Position numbers and translations under genes: made by a program. Under the pieces are notes generated by a model. It was not told the DNA's origin and ran no database searches. It saw only the letters and a list, made by a program, of their open reading frames with translations. Of a stretch of 53,133 nt of DNA, positions 1 through 9,735 are shown piece after piece (the first letter of the stretch is position 1; each line of letters opens with the position of its first letter). The stretch is from positions 119,021 to 172,153 of the forward strand of contig JAEEYE010000001.1 in NCBI GenBank assembly GCA_016291665.1. The letters run 5' to 3'. The stretch is from Oxalobacter sp. GTDB taxonomy: Bacteria > Pseudomonadota > Gammaproteobacteria > Burkholderiales > Burkholderiaceae_D.

Positions 1-777
1 GGTGATTCAGTCCTTATCCGCCCAATGGCAAAAGGGCAAGCCGTCATTGAATCCATTGAAGAACGCCGGACACTGCTCTACCGATCTGACCAATTCAAGT
101 CAAAATTCCTAGCGTCCAATATCGACCTGTTGATTATTGTCGCGGCAGTTGAGCCCGACTTTTCCGACGACCTCATTTCACGTGCCTTAGTTGCTGCGGA
201 AGCTGAAGGTATCGAAGTCCACCTAATCCTAAACAAGATTGATGTTACCGAAAAGTTGGAAAGGGCGCAGAAACGGATCGCTTTCTACGCTTCCTTAGGA
301 TACCCTGTCCATCAGGCATCAGCTACCGCCGACCCCAATGGTGCATTACAGCTCCTCAAAGGGTTAGTCAAAGACAGGACTTCCATCCTCATAGGGCAGT
401 CCGGCATGGGCAAATCCTCCCTAATCCAGCTTCTAGTCCCTGATATCAAGATTCCGACACGGGAAATCTCCACCGCACTGAACTCCGGACGCCATACCAC
501 CACGTACACCCATCTATACCGCCTTGATGCGACAACGGCAATCATTGATTCCCCAGGTTTCCAAGAATTTGGACTCTACCACCTGACGGAAGGACGGCTT
601 GAACGCGCCTTCCGGGAATTCCGTCCCTACCTGGGCAAGTGCCGGTTCTATAATTGCCACCACTTAACCGAACCAGGTTGCGCCGTCCTAGAGGCCGTAG
701 AAAACGGTCAGATTGCCCAGATGCGCCATAACCTTTACCGGCAACTCGTCCACGAATCCGAACAAAAAGTCTGGTAA
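1..777 (+). CDS. rsgA: Ribosome small-subunit GTPase RsgA (5' end cut by window edge)
   Basis: This is the C-terminal part of the circularly permuted GTPase that helps late maturation of the 30S ribosomal subunit. The frame is open from base 1, where GDSVLI looks like the end of the N-terminal OB-fold, so the real start lies outside the window. The G motifs appear in the permuted order of the family: G4 as NKID, G5 as SATA, then G1 as GQSGMGKSS and G3 as DSPGF. The C-terminal zinc motif is visible as CRFYNCHH followed by EPGCAV. The ATG at 25 is internal and should not be used as the start. The next gene begins 5 bases after the stop, so the two are probably cotranscribed. Confidence 0.95.
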   Translation, partial: GDSVLIRPMAKGQAVIESIEERRTLLYRSDQFKSKFLASNIDLLIIVAAVEPDFSDDLISRALVAAEAEGIEVHLILNKIDVTEKLERAQKRIAFYASLGYPVHQASATADPNGALQLLKGLVKDRTSILIGQSGMGKSSLIQLLVPDIKIPTREISTALNSGRHTTTYTHLYRLDATTAIIDSPGFQEFGLYHLTEGRLERAFREFRPYLGKCRFYNCHHLTEPGCAVLEAVENGQIAQMRHNLYRQLVHESEQKVW

Positions 778-782
778 ACCCG

Positions 783-1796
783 ATGCATCCCATCCACTAC
801 CCCTTTGGGGAAACCACCCCTGCAGATGGCCAAATCTCAGCAATCCGACCGGATGTCCTTTGGCTACGGATGCCTCTGCCTTTCGTCTTAAACCACGTCA
901 ACATCTGGCTCCTGAAAGATGGTGACGGCTGGTCATGTGTAGACACTGGTGTCACATGGGATAAAAGCAAGGCCATCTGGGAAAAAGTCCTCGAAGACTA
1001 TCCTCTAAGCCGACAGATTGTGACCCATAGCCACCCTGACCATGTCGGCTTGTCAGGCTGGCTGAACGCGAAAACGGCTGCCCCACTTTGGATGACACAG
1101 GGCGAATACCTGACAGCCTTGGCACATATCCATCAGATCGGCAACTATTCAGTGGACGCCATGCTTGCCCTCTTCAAAAGACACGGCTTGGACGAAATCC
1201 GCCTCGATGCCCTCAAAAGACGCGGCAATGCCATGGGCGTTGGATGCCCAATTCTCCCGAAAACCTATGACACCATACGCGAAGGTTGCCGGTTTGCAAT
1301 CGGCACGCATGAATGGGAAGTCATCATAGGATACGGCCACGCCTATGAGCATGCATCGCTTTATTGCGCAGATTTGGGAATTCTGATTTCAGGCGACATG
1401 CTGCTGCCCAGCATATCGACCAATGTCCCCGTTTCCGCCTGCTACCCCAATGGCAATCCCCTGAAAGACTTCTTGGATTCGATACGGAAATTCAGGCACC
1501 TTCCGCCAGACACGCTCGTCCTGCCTTCACACGGCCGGCCTTTCATCGGTATCCAGCAGCGTGTTGACTTCCTTGAGAAACATCACCAAACCCGATGCGA
1601 CCTAGTCCTGTCATTGTGCGAACAGCCGCAGACGGCCTGCAGCATCATGACGCCTTTGTTTAACCGGGAAATCAATGATGCGCACCAGTGCCAGTTCGCT
1701 ATGGGCGAAGCCATCGCCCACCTGAATTACCTTGAACAACAGTCCCTGATAGCCCCTTTTGAAAAGGACAGCGTCTGCTACTTCCAACGCATGTGA
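783..1796 (+). CDS. Metallo-beta-lactamase-fold hydrolase
   Basis: This 337-residue protein has the metallo-beta-lactamase fold. The metal motif is clear as THSHPDHVG near residue 85, with later ligands in GYGHAYEHAS, the ISGDM aspartate and the LPSHGRPF histidine. There is no signal peptide, so it should be cytoplasmic. The N-terminus (PFGETTP, then WLRMPLPF and a DTG strand) matches a common proteobacterial family with a C-terminal winged-helix-like extension. The substrate is unknown; thioester, lactone and nucleotide hydrolysis are all known in the superfamily. It starts 5 bases after rsgA, and its end faces the end of lrgB. Confidence 0.85.
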   Translation: MHPIHYPFGETTPADGQISAIRPDVLWLRMPLPFVLNHVNIWLLKDGDGWSCVDTGVTWDKSKAIWEKVLEDYPLSRQIVTHSHPDHVGLSGWLNAKTAAPLWMTQGEYLTALAHIHQIGNYSVDAMLALFKRHGLDEIRLDALKRRGNAMGVGCPILPKTYDTIREGCRFAIGTHEWEVIIGYGHAYEHASLYCADLGILISGDMLLPSISTNVPVSACYPNGNPLKDFLDSIRKFRHLPPDTLVLPSHGRPFIGIQQRVDFLEKHHQTRCDLVLSLCEQPQTACSIMTPLFNREINDAHQCQFAMGEAIAHLNYLEQQSLIAPFEKDSVCYFQRM

Positions 1797-1803
1797 CTCG
1801 CTA

Positions 1804-2499
1804 CTAGACACCAAACATCTGGAGGATATAAGGGGTCAGCACACCGGTTAACGTCCCGTTCACAATCAAGCCCAAACTGGAATAAACGCCCAGATGGATG
1901 TTCTTTGACATGCAATGCGACGTTCCTACAGCATGCGCTGCCGCCCCCATGGAAAGCCCCTGCGCAATTGGACTCTTAATCCCTACGAGCCTTAGGAAAG
2001 GCAAACCAACCACAGCACCCAAAATGCCAGTAAGAATGACAATGATTGCCGTTAAGGAAGGGATACCACCTGTCAATGCTGAAACCTCCATCGCTAACGG
2101 CGTCGTCGCAGACTTAGGTGCAAGGGATATCGCAACATCCATCGTCGCCCCTAGGTACTTAGCAATCAAAAAGGCGGAAACAGCACCAACAATGCAAGCC
2201 ACCAACTGACAGGCAAGTATCGGAAGTGTCTGTTTCCTAATCTGCTCTATCTGCATATAAAGTGGAACACCTAACGCAACAATCGCCGGTTTCAAAAGGA
2301 ATGCAATGTACTTCCCACCCTCGTTATAGTTCTCATAAGAAGTTCCTGAAAGCTTCAGTAACAAGATGATAGCAACAATCGCAATCAATATCGGATTCAA
2401 CGCCACCAACTTGGTCTTACGCTGGATCAACACCCCACACCAAAACACCGCAACTGTCAGTGTGACGATAAAAAGTTCACTGTGCAGGAACGCAGTCAT
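1804..2499 (-). CDS. lrgB: LrgB/CidB family membrane protein
   Basis: This is a hydrophobic protein of 231 residues with many membrane segments. It belongs to the LrgB/CidB (YohK) family, which works with the LrgA holin-like partner. The family has been linked to control of murein hydrolases and, in some bacteria, to pyruvate or glycolate movement across the inner membrane. Typical features are the glycine/alanine-rich stretch SLAPKSATTPLAM and the AAAHAVGTS motif near the C-terminus. The start at 2499 is chosen because its ATGA overlaps the lrgA stop and AGGAGA lies 8 bases upstream. An in-frame upstream ATG at 2529 would overlap lrgA by more than 30 bases and is less likely. Confidence 0.88.
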   Translation of the reverse strand: MTAFLHSELFIVTLTVAVFWCGVLIQRKTKLVALNPILIAIVAIILLLKLSGTSYENYNEGGKYIAFLLKPAIVALGVPLYMQIEQIRKQTLPILACQLVACIVGAVSAFLIAKYLGATMDVAISLAPKSATTPLAMEVSALTGGIPSLTAIIVILTGILGAVVGLPFLRLVGIKSPIAQGLSMGAAAHAVGTSHCMSKNIHLGVYSSLGLIVNGTLTGVLTPYILQMFGV

Positions 2500-2834
2500 T
2501 TGTGTCTCCTGATCAGCTGATAGACCCATCCTGTCGAAACAAGCACCAACAAGGTACTGATGACGGTTGCCGCAACAATCGGCAACAGCTGTGCCTCAAT
2601 GATGTCCAGGTAAAGCATCAATGCAACACCTGGCGGCACAAAAAAAAGCCCCATATTGGCAATGAGGAAGTCAGCAAAACCTTTCACCCACTCCAACTTG
2701 ATGATTTTTACCTTCAAAAGGGTCGTCAACAGAAGCATTCCAATCAATGGCGCTGGGAAATTGATATCGAAGACATGGACAAAAAATTCGGCAACTGCAA
2801 GGCAACCAAAGATAATGGCACACTGACGAAGCAT
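2496..2834 (-). CDS. lrgA: LrgA/CidA family holin-like protein
   Basis: This is a small membrane protein of 112 residues with about four hydrophobic segments. It contains the family hallmarks FPAPLIGMLLL and the NMGLFFVPPGVALM loop. LrgA/CidA proteins form oligomers in the inner membrane and act with LrgB, encoded in the overlapping gene downstream. A purine-rich GAGGA lies about 10 bases before the start. The Sel1-repeat gene ends 24 bases upstream on the same strand, so the three genes may share a transcript. Confidence 0.9.
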   Translation of the reverse strand: MLRQCAIIFGCLAVAEFFVHVFDINFPAPLIGMLLLTTLLKVKIIKLEWVKGFADFLIANMGLFFVPPGVALMLYLDIIEAQLLPIVAATVISTLLVLVSTGWVYQLIRRHK

Positions 2835-2858
2835 TTTTACTGATTCCTCAAATCGGCA

Positions 2859-3806
2859 TCATTGCAATGTTGACGGGGAATTCGATGCCGCCCCCCGCTC
2901 CTTTAGCACCTGTTCTAATGCCTGTGCACACTCAGGGCTACCCGCCTCAACACCTGACTGCAACAATGCAATCATTTTGCCCGTATCCTGCGGCACGCCC
3001 AATCCTTTACGGTAAAGTGAGGCGAACCACAGAAACGCTGGATGATATTTCCTATCTACAGCCTGCTGAAGCCACTTGAGTCCATCAGCAACATCCTGCT
3101 TACCATGCGTCCCCGACACCAGTCGGTACCCCAAAATCGCCATGGACTTTTCATCTCCAGCTTCAGCTACCTTTTCAAGCCAGTCATGGCTTTTCTCAAT
3201 GTCTTTGGGAACCCATTTACCCTCAAAGTAGATATCCGACAGGTGGTTTCCTGCATTGAGGTATCCTGCTTCAAAGGCCTCTTCAATCCGTTTGATGCCC
3301 TCCTGGACATCCTTTTCACACCCTTCTCCCTGTAGAAGCATCGTACCGGACGCCGTCTTCGCAGACTGGACGCCATCATTACCGGCCTGCGTGAGCAGTT
3401 CGAACGCCTTTTCCGGATTCTTTACGACACCGGTTCCTTCCTGGTAAAACCAGCCGAGATTGCCAAATGCCCTAGCCTCTCCCAGCTCCATTGCTTTTTC
3501 ATACCATTCAACTGCCTGGCTTACGTCCCGAACAACACCAATTCCCAATGAATAAATCTTACCCATATGGAATGTTGCGCACGGATCCCCCTTTTCGGCC
3601 AAATCACGGATTGCCATTACCGCTTTCAGATACTTCATGGCAGGAGCCATCTGCTGGGAGGCAGACATCATCTTTTTCCGTGCCTCATCAAGATGCGCCG
3701 CCCTATTCGGGTTATGAATAATGTAGCAGATAAAATCGCTCCTTACATCACTGTCCGCAATGGCTTCCCAGATAATCCTGTCTATTTCTTCATCAGAATG
3801 GAGCAT
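2859..3806 (-). CDS. Sel1-repeat (tetratricopeptide-like) protein
   Basis: This 315-residue protein is mostly Sel1-like repeats of about 36 residues. The repeat signature (A..LG..Y..G.GV..D...A..W...A) is seen at least five or six times from about residue 75 to residue 300, for example around YSLGIGVVRD, YQEGTGVVKN and YRKGLGVPQD. Sel1 repeats make alpha-helical superhelices that bind other proteins. No signal peptide is visible, so it is probably cytoplasmic. It lies between the peptide-uptake operon and lrgAB, all on the minus strand, with a 28-base gap to the ATPase gene. The function cannot be stated from sequence. Confidence 0.8.
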   Translation of the reverse strand: MLHSDEEIDRIIWEAIADSDVRSDFICYIIHNPNRAAHLDEARKKMMSASQQMAPAMKYLKAVMAIRDLAEKGDPCATFHMGKIYSLGIGVVRDVSQAVEWYEKAMELGEARAFGNLGWFYQEGTGVVKNPEKAFELLTQAGNDGVQSAKTASGTMLLQGEGCEKDVQEGIKRIEEAFEAGYLNAGNHLSDIYFEGKWVPKDIEKSHDWLEKVAEAGDEKSMAILGYRLVSGTHGKQDVADGLKWLQQAVDRKYHPAFLWFASLYRKGLGVPQDTGKMIALLQSGVEAGSPECAQALEQVLKERGAASNSPSTLQ

Positions 3807-3834
3807 TATTGTTCCCTACCTCACTGTTGATTGG

Positions 3835-5550
3835 TTATTTACACACATTTTGAGCATACCTGTCCCGAGGTACCGCAGACAACAGTTCCCGGGTATAAGA
3901 ATGCTTGGGTTCACGATAGATTTCATCGGATCCTGCTATTTCCACGACCGCACCATCTTTCATCACCATAACTTGATCAGCCATATACCTGACGACAGAA
4001 AGGTCATGTGAAATAAACATATAAGAAAGTCCAAATTCATCCTGTAAATCCTGTAGCAGATTGAGAACCTGCGCTTGGACAGAGACATCTAGGGCTGATA
4101 CCGATTCATCACAGAGCAGAACTTCTGGATGCATCGTCAAACATCGCGCTATGGCTATACGTTGACGCTGCCCTCCAGAAAACTCATGTGGATAACGCCT
4201 AAATGCATCAGCCGGAAGTCCTACCCTTTTCAACCAGTCATAAGCTAGGTCCCTGCGTTCTGAGGCATTTTCACCGATGCCATGCAACTGCATAGGTTCC
4301 ATCAAAATCTGCCCAACCGTAAAACGCGGATTCAGTGATGCGTATGGGTTCTGGAAAATGACTTGGATTCGACGCTTATAGGGCATGAACTCCTTCTCAG
4401 ACAAGGCCAAGATGTCCCTGCCATCAAAAATCACCTCGCCTGCAGTTGCCTGGTGCAAGCGCATGACAGTAAGGCCCAACGTTGTCTTCCCAGAACCAGA
4501 TTCACCGACGATACCCAATGTCCTCTTACGTGGCAATGTAAATGAGACATCCTTAACTGCCTGGAAGACTTTTTTACGGAAAAAATCTGTCTTAACTTCA
4601 AAATTCTTGCAGATGTGTTTGGCTTCAAGCACCACTTCATCGCTCGGGTCATATCCCCTAAGGCGCTCTTCGGAAACTGGTTCGGCCTTACCGCCTGCTG
4701 CAATGATGTCTTCAATGACGGGCAAATGATAAGGACGACGATCCATAGGCGGGCGGCAAAGCATCAAAGCTTTTGTATACGGATCAGCTGGCTGCGTAAA
4801 CACTTCCCGCGCCGTAGCCTGCTCCCTGACATCACCATGGCGCATGACAATAACGTCATCAGCTATTTCCGAAACAAGCTGCAGGTCGTGCGTAATAAAA
4901 AGGACTGACATCCCATGGCGCTTCTGGAGTTCCTGGATCAGATAAATAATCTGGCGCTGGACAGTTACATCCAATGCTGTCGTCGGTTCATCAGCAATCA
5001 ACAGCTTGGGTTCACAAGCAATTGCCATCGCAATCATCACACGCTGTTGCTGTCCACCGGAAAGCTCATGCGGGTAGGCGTCGATACGTCTTTGCGGTTC
5101 CGGAATCCCTACTTCAGTGAGTAATTCCACAGCTCGCTGCCTTGCTTTTCCAGCATCCATCCCCTTATGTAGCCTTAGGACTTCACCAATCTGGTAGCCC
5201 ACACTAAAGACCGGGTTCAGGGAACTCATAGGATCTTGGAAAACCATCGAAAAGGCCGTCCCACATAGCTTTCTGCGTTCGGGCAACGGCATGTCTAATA
5301 ACTCTTTTCCATCAAAAAGAATCGATGCTCCTGCCTCAATTCTGGCGACATCCTTTGGCAAAAGTCCCATCACCGCCAATGCACTAACCGATTTGCCGCT
5401 TCCTGACTCTCCGACCAAGGCGACTGTCCGACCTTGAGGAACATCAAATGAAATTCCCCTGACAGCTTCAGTAAAGGCATTCTTGCCCGTCCTGAATGAC
5501 ACTTTCAGGTTCCTGACCTTCAGGAGGATATCGCCCACTGTCCCCATCAT
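3835..5550 (-). CDS. Peptide ABC transporter, fused double ATP-binding protein (YejF-like)
   Basis: This is a 571-residue protein with two complete ABC ATPase halves in tandem. Each half has a Walker A ([10 protein letters not shown], then [10 protein letters not shown]), a signature motif (LSGGQQQR, then FSGGQRQR) and a Walker B (LLIADEPTT, then VLLCDESVS). The fused arrangement is typical of YejF and related Opp/Dpp-type importers, where one protein supplies both nucleotide sites. The start at 5550 gives an ATGA-type overlap with the upstream permease stop; the next codon is also ATG. An in-frame start at 5661 would overlap the permease by over 100 bases and encode an atypical Cys/Arg-rich leader, so it is rejected. 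It is the last gene of the uptake operon. Confidence 0.93.
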   Translation of the reverse strand: MMGTVGDILLKVRNLKVSFRTGKNAFTEAVRGISFDVPQGRTVALVGESGSGKSVSALAVMGLLPKDVARIEAGASILFDGKELLDMPLPERRKLCGTAFSMVFQDPMSSLNPVFSVGYQIGEVLRLHKGMDAGKARQRAVELLTEVGIPEPQRRIDAYPHELSGGQQQRVMIAMAIACEPKLLIADEPTTALDVTVQRQIIYLIQELQKRHGMSVLFITHDLQLVSEIADDVIVMRHGDVREQATAREVFTQPADPYTKALMLCRPPMDRRPYHLPVIEDIIAAGGKAEPVSEERLRGYDPSDEVVLEAKHICKNFEVKTDFFRKKVFQAVKDVSFTLPRKRTLGIVGESGSGKTTLGLTVMRLHQATAGEVIFDGRDILALSEKEFMPYKRRIQVIFQNPYASLNPRFTVGQILMEPMQLHGIGENASERRDLAYDWLKRVGLPADAFRRYPHEFSGGQRQRIAIARCLTMHPEVLLCDESVSALDVSVQAQVLNLLQDLQDEFGLSYMFISHDLSVVRYMADQVMVMKDGAVVEIAGSDEIYREPKHSYTRELLSAVPRDRYAQNVCK

Positions 5551-6674
5551 TGCCCTTGCTTCAGCTTCGGATCCAACGCGTCGCGCAACCCGTCTGTAAA
5601 CAGCGACAAGGCAGTAATCAACACAGCCATCACAACTGTCACGGCAGCAAGCTGCCACCACTTGCCAAGAATCAACTCGTTTTGCGCCTCATTAAGCATG
5701 CTGCCCCAAGAAACTTCTCCAACGGGAACGCCAAACCCAAGGAAACTTAAAATGACTTCCGATTTGATAAACCCTACGGCCATCAGTGAAAACTGAACCA
5801 ATGGGATATGGCTGATATTCGGAAAAATATGCACAAAAATGCGTCGCCAATGCGATGCGCCAATGGCACCTGCCGCCATTACATATTCCCTATCACGGTG
5901 TTTCATGTATTCTGCCCGAACCAACCTGAAAACCCCCGTCCACCCAGTCAAGCCAAGGATAAGGATGATTGTCATGATTCCCTTACTCTGAAGGACAGCG
6001 GCAACGGCAAGGATCAAAAGCAAATACGGGATGGACGTGAATACGCTGTAAAACCAGTTCAGGCAGTCATCAAGCCAGCCTTCGAAATAACCGGACAAAG
6101 CACCTAAAACGGTACCGATGACCGTTGCCACGAGCGCTGCAACCAATCCCACAACGATAGAGGTCTCAGATCCCTTGATGACTTTCTTTAAGACGTCGTG
6201 CCCCCATTTATCCGCCCCAAACAAAAGCGTCTGCTCCCTGACTACCGCACCTTCACCTGTCTTTGGTTGTAGCTGCCCTCTGATGGCATCCAAATCTGCC
6301 TGCAGTGGATCCTTGATGCCATAATCCGGAACCGCTACCTTGGAAAGTCGGTTGGCCTGGATATCTGTGCGTAACTCCCGAATCACCTCCCGCAAGGGAT
6401 CACGTGGATTTTCCGGGACATTCTTCGTCTGGCGGCCAGATACATGGCTTCCCGGTTGCTGGACTCCCACAAAATGCGGTGGGGCATAATTCACACCGAC
6501 TTCTTTTTCCCAATCAGATGCAATCAACCCGACAAGTGACAGGAAAAGCATCACAATGAACAAAGCAACTACAGCAAACGACGCCATAGCAACGCGGTCA
6601 GCAAAAAGGCGCTTCATCGCCAGATGCCACAAACTCTCTGGCGGTGCCGATGATGTTTCCACCTTCGTATTCAT
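5547..6674 (-). CDS. Peptide ABC transporter permease (YejE/DppC-like)
   Basis: This is a 375-residue inner-membrane permease of the Opp/Dpp family. It has an N-terminal membrane helix, then a long hydrophilic insert at about residues 50 to 165 like that in YejE, followed by the BPD_transp_1 core. The EAA loop that contacts the ATPase is seen near AAGAIGASHWRRIFVHIFPN. Its ATG overlaps the stop of the preceding permease by 4 bases (ATGA), and its own stop overlaps the ATPase start in the same way, so translation is probably coupled. Confidence 0.92.
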   Translation of the reverse strand: MNTKVETSSAPPESLWHLAMKRLFADRVAMASFAVVALFIVMLFLSLVGLIASDWEKEVGVNYAPPHFVGVQQPGSHVSGRQTKNVPENPRDPLREVIRELRTDIQANRLSKVAVPDYGIKDPLQADLDAIRGQLQPKTGEGAVVREQTLLFGADKWGHDVLKKVIKGSETSIVVGLVAALVATVIGTVLGALSGYFEGWLDDCLNWFYSVFTSIPYLLLILAVAAVLQSKGIMTIILILGLTGWTGVFRLVRAEYMKHRDREYVMAAGAIGASHWRRIFVHIFPNISHIPLVQFSLMAVGFIKSEVILSFLGFGVPVGEVSWGSMLNEAQNELILGKWWQLAAVTVVMAVLITALSLFTDGLRDALDPKLKQGQ

Positions 6675-7606
6675 TGCAACCTAACCCGTGGGTCGATTTT
6701 CTGATAAAGGATGTCCGCCAATAGATTAAAGACCATCGTCGCAACAGCAACGTAGACAGTAACTGCTTTAACAACGGGGAAATCACTCCTTTCTACCGCC
6801 AAAATGATTTCCCGACCAATGCCTGGAATGGAAAAAAAACGTTCCACCAAAAATGCGCCAACTAAAAGAGACGGCAGATTAGACATCACATAGGTCACAA
6901 TCGGTATTGCGGCATTGCGCAGGACATGCACCCAAAGAATTCGCTTTTCGGTCAATCCCTTTGCCCTAGCCGTCCGCACATAATCCTGTCCCAATTCATC
7001 CAGCATGAACGTCCGGTAAAGCCTCAGGTTGGGCGCAATGCTGACCACCAACAAAATCAAGATTGGCAACATGGCAAAACGCAATGAGCCCAGAAAAGAG
7101 GCGTCCCATCCTTGAACAGGAAACCACCCCAACCTATAGGCCAAGCCATATTGGAACACAATGATATAAACAAGGATGCTGACCGCCATGCCAACGGTAC
7201 AGGCAACCATGATTGTGCGGTCAGTCAATGATCCCCTGACATAAGCAACAGCAAGGCCTAAGGCAACAGCCACAACAGTTTCCAGGATTGTCAAAGGAAT
7301 TAGGAGCGTCAACGACGGCCCCATTCGAGAAAGGATAATGTCAGACACCGCCTCCCCGGTACTCCAGCTGTTACCAAAATCAAAACAGAGTGTCTGTTTA
7401 ATAAAAATCCACAACTGCACGTAAATCGGCTCATCAAGACCTAATTGGTGGCGGATATTGGCAATCTGCACCGGATCTGAAATCTTTCCAGCCAGCACGT
7501 ACGCAGGATCGCCCCCCACCCAATTGAAGAGAAAAAAAACCAACAGCAACACGCCCAACAGCGTTGGGATCATCTGCCAGATGCGTCTTAAAAGATATTG
7601 AGCCAT
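6671..7606 (-). CDS. Peptide ABC transporter permease (YejB/DppB-like)
   Basis: This is a 311-residue inner-membrane permease, the DppB/YejB-type partner of the downstream permease. The N-terminus MAQYLLRRIWQMIPTLLGV is the usual first segment of this family. The EAA loop region is seen as TARAKGLTEKRILWVHVLRN, and the C-terminus ends with the typical DILYQKIDPRVR. It follows the M3 peptidase gene by 45 bases and overlaps the next permease by 4 bases. Confidence 0.93.
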   Translation of the reverse strand: MAQYLLRRIWQMIPTLLGVLLLVFFLFNWVGGDPAYVLAGKISDPVQIANIRHQLGLDEPIYVQLWIFIKQTLCFDFGNSWSTGEAVSDIILSRMGPSLTLLIPLTILETVVAVALGLAVAYVRGSLTDRTIMVACTVGMAVSILVYIIVFQYGLAYRLGWFPVQGWDASFLGSLRFAMLPILILLVVSIAPNLRLYRTFMLDELGQDYVRTARAKGLTEKRILWVHVLRNAAIPIVTYVMSNLPSLLVGAFLVERFFSIPGIGREIILAVERSDFPVVKAVTVYVAVATMVFNLLADILYQKIDPRVRLQ

Positions 7607-7651
7607 CTTTAGGGAAGCGCCCTGTCTGGCAGGGCAACTTCTTTCACTACA

Positions 7652-9673
7652 TTATTTTCGCCGCTCAAGGCCGCTAATATCTTCGTAAAAAGCGGCACTG
7701 TCAGGAGAACGACCCAAGAAATAGCGCACCATCCTATCTGCCGGCAATTCGCTACCCCGTTCAAGAACCGTTTTACGATAGAACTGACCAACGACAGGAT
7801 TCATCAACCTGCCATTGAACCGCGAGAGCATATCCAATGCAAGCACCTTAGACCACATATAGCCATAGTATCCTGCTGCGTAACCACTGACGATGTGGCC
7901 AAACTGTCCGGGGAACTGGGTTCCTTGGTCATAACCCATTGGCGTCTTGGACTCAAGGTCTTCCCATACAGCCATAACATCCTTGACATGGTCGCCATAG
8001 AGAGCCATGTCATACTTCGCATACAATGTCTGGCGTGAATAGAAGATGCCTTGTCCAAACTTGCGGGAATCATTAATCCGCTTTAAGAGATCCTTGGTAA
8101 CCTGTGGACAACTACCATGGGCATATTTCGGCAAGGTCGAAAGGGCTTCCAAATTGTGCGTCCACTCTTCAAACATCTGGGACGGTGCTTCAACAAAGTC
8201 ACGTTCCACACTCGTTCCTGACTGTTCAACAAAACGGGTTTTCGACAACACACCATGCAAAACATGGCCAAATTCATGCAACATGGTTTCAAGCTCATTA
8301 CCATCGAGTCCGTCGCGGTTGAAATTGGTTACGAGGACAGAAATAGGTAGCCTGTCTTCCAACGTGCTTGCCCCCTGAACAGGGAAAACTGCTGCATGAC
8401 CATATTTGCCTTCACGAGGGAAAAGGTCAAGGTAGATACCACCAATCGTCTTCCCATCTTTCTTATCAATCACCTCATAATACTTAACATCATCATGCCA
8501 CGTCGGAACGGATTGTTTCTTGAACTCGATGTTATAAAGCGTTCCAGCAATACCCATCGCCCACTCAATGGACGCCTGAGTCGGGAAGTAATGGCGCAGT
8601 TCATTCTGGTTTACGCCAAACCGCTGTTCTTTGTAACGCGTCAACCAATAGTTGGTATCCCAATGATGTATCTGCGAAAGCGCAGGTGCGATACCCCTAA
8701 CCTTTGCCTTAAATGCCTTCAGGTCGTTTAATTCAACTTTTTCTGTTTCTGTCACGATTTTCTGTACATCATCCAGAAAACGATCAACTACTGTCGGCTT
8801 TTTAGCCATTCGGCGGCGCAGGGCAAAATCCGCATAACTCCGATAACCTTCTAATACAGCCATTTCGTGACGCAACGTCACCGCTTCCTGCAACAGATCA
8901 AGGTTTGCCTTTCCGCCTCTATTGATAAAGGCAAAACGGTATTTTTCACGGGCCTTGTCATTATTCGCGTACTGCATGAACGGCAGATATTCTGGATAGG
9001 AAAAGCCCAAAGAATAAGAGCCTGGTACTTTGTCTTTCTGGAGCCGGTCAATGTACTCCTTGGGCATACCATCGAGTTCAGCTGTCGTCATCGAGACCCG
9101 GTTGGGATTCTCGCGCAGATTCTTGCTGAACTGCTGACTGATTTCTGTCAATCTTTGGACAATTGCACCGACGCGGCGACGCTTCTCAGGAGGCAGAGAA
9201 ATCCCGGCATCTTCATATGCGCTAACGACATCCTGGCGTAGCTTCCTTTCCTCGTCATCGTTGATTCGCACAATCCGCATATGGCTGTAGAGCTTCTCAT
9301 TCTGGTAGACATCGGTAATGAACTGCTGGGTCTTGATAGCGCACGCATCAGCCTGCTTGCGGACTTCCGCATCAGGTGAGACACGGCCCAAAAGGCTCAT
9401 CGGCCCATCGAGATCCTCAATACCCATCTGCAAGCGATTCCACCCCCTTAAAAAGGCATCAGCCCCTTCCAAGGTCTCAACAGGCAGTGCAGACAGGTCA
9501 TCCACTCCTTTCTTCAAGTCATCCAACTGCGTTTTGCACTGGGACTCGATATCAGCAGCTGCAGGCACCGGCATCACAGGTGCCGCCGCCATCAAGGGAG
9601 CAGACACTGAAACACCAATGGTCAGAAGCGCCATACTGAGGAATGACTTCATGGCTGGGATCTTTTTTTTCAT
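7652..9673 (-). CDS. Exported M3-family zinc oligopeptidase
   Basis: This is a 673-residue metallopeptidase of family M3 (thimet oligopeptidase-like). The zinc site is complete: HEFGH at about residue 466 and the third ligand in the motif SVERDFVEAPSQ, 29 residues after the first histidine, the same spacing as in thimet oligopeptidases. M3 enzymes cut short peptides. The N-terminus from this start (MKKKIPAMKS, then a hydrophobic run ending SAPLMAAAP) reads as a Sec signal peptide, so the mature enzyme should be periplasmic. An in-frame ATG at 9739 overlaps the stop of the binding-protein gene as ATGA, so it is a real alternative, but it would put 22 residues ahead of the signal. The gene sits inside a peptide-uptake operon, which suggests it trims peptides for import or release. 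Confidence 0.9.
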   Translation of the reverse strand: MKKKIPAMKSFLSMALLTIGVSVSAPLMAAAPVMPVPAAADIESQCKTQLDDLKKGVDDLSALPVETLEGADAFLRGWNRLQMGIEDLDGPMSLLGRVSPDAEVRKQADACAIKTQQFITDVYQNEKLYSHMRIVRINDDEERKLRQDVVSAYEDAGISLPPEKRRRVGAIVQRLTEISQQFSKNLRENPNRVSMTTAELDGMPKEYIDRLQKDKVPGSYSLGFSYPEYLPFMQYANNDKAREKYRFAFINRGGKANLDLLQEAVTLRHEMAVLEGYRSYADFALRRRMAKKPTVVDRFLDDVQKIVTETEKVELNDLKAFKAKVRGIAPALSQIHHWDTNYWLTRYKEQRFGVNQNELRHYFPTQASIEWAMGIAGTLYNIEFKKQSVPTWHDDVKYYEVIDKKDGKTIGGIYLDLFPREGKYGHAAVFPVQGASTLEDRLPISVLVTNFNRDGLDGNELETMLHEFGHVLHGVLSKTRFVEQSGTSVERDFVEAPSQMFEEWTHNLEALSTLPKYAHGSCPQVTKDLLKRINDSRKFGQGIFYSRQTLYAKYDMALYGDHVKDVMAVWEDLESKTPMGYDQGTQFPGQFGHIVSGYAAGYYGYMWSKVLALDMLSRFNGRLMNPVVGQFYRKTVLERGSELPADRMVRYFLGRSPDSAAFYEDISGLERRK

Positions 9674-9735
9674 ACGTAAACCCGATTCTTTCCAAATTGC
9701 CGAAGAGACAATGATACCCTGATACAGCACCCTTA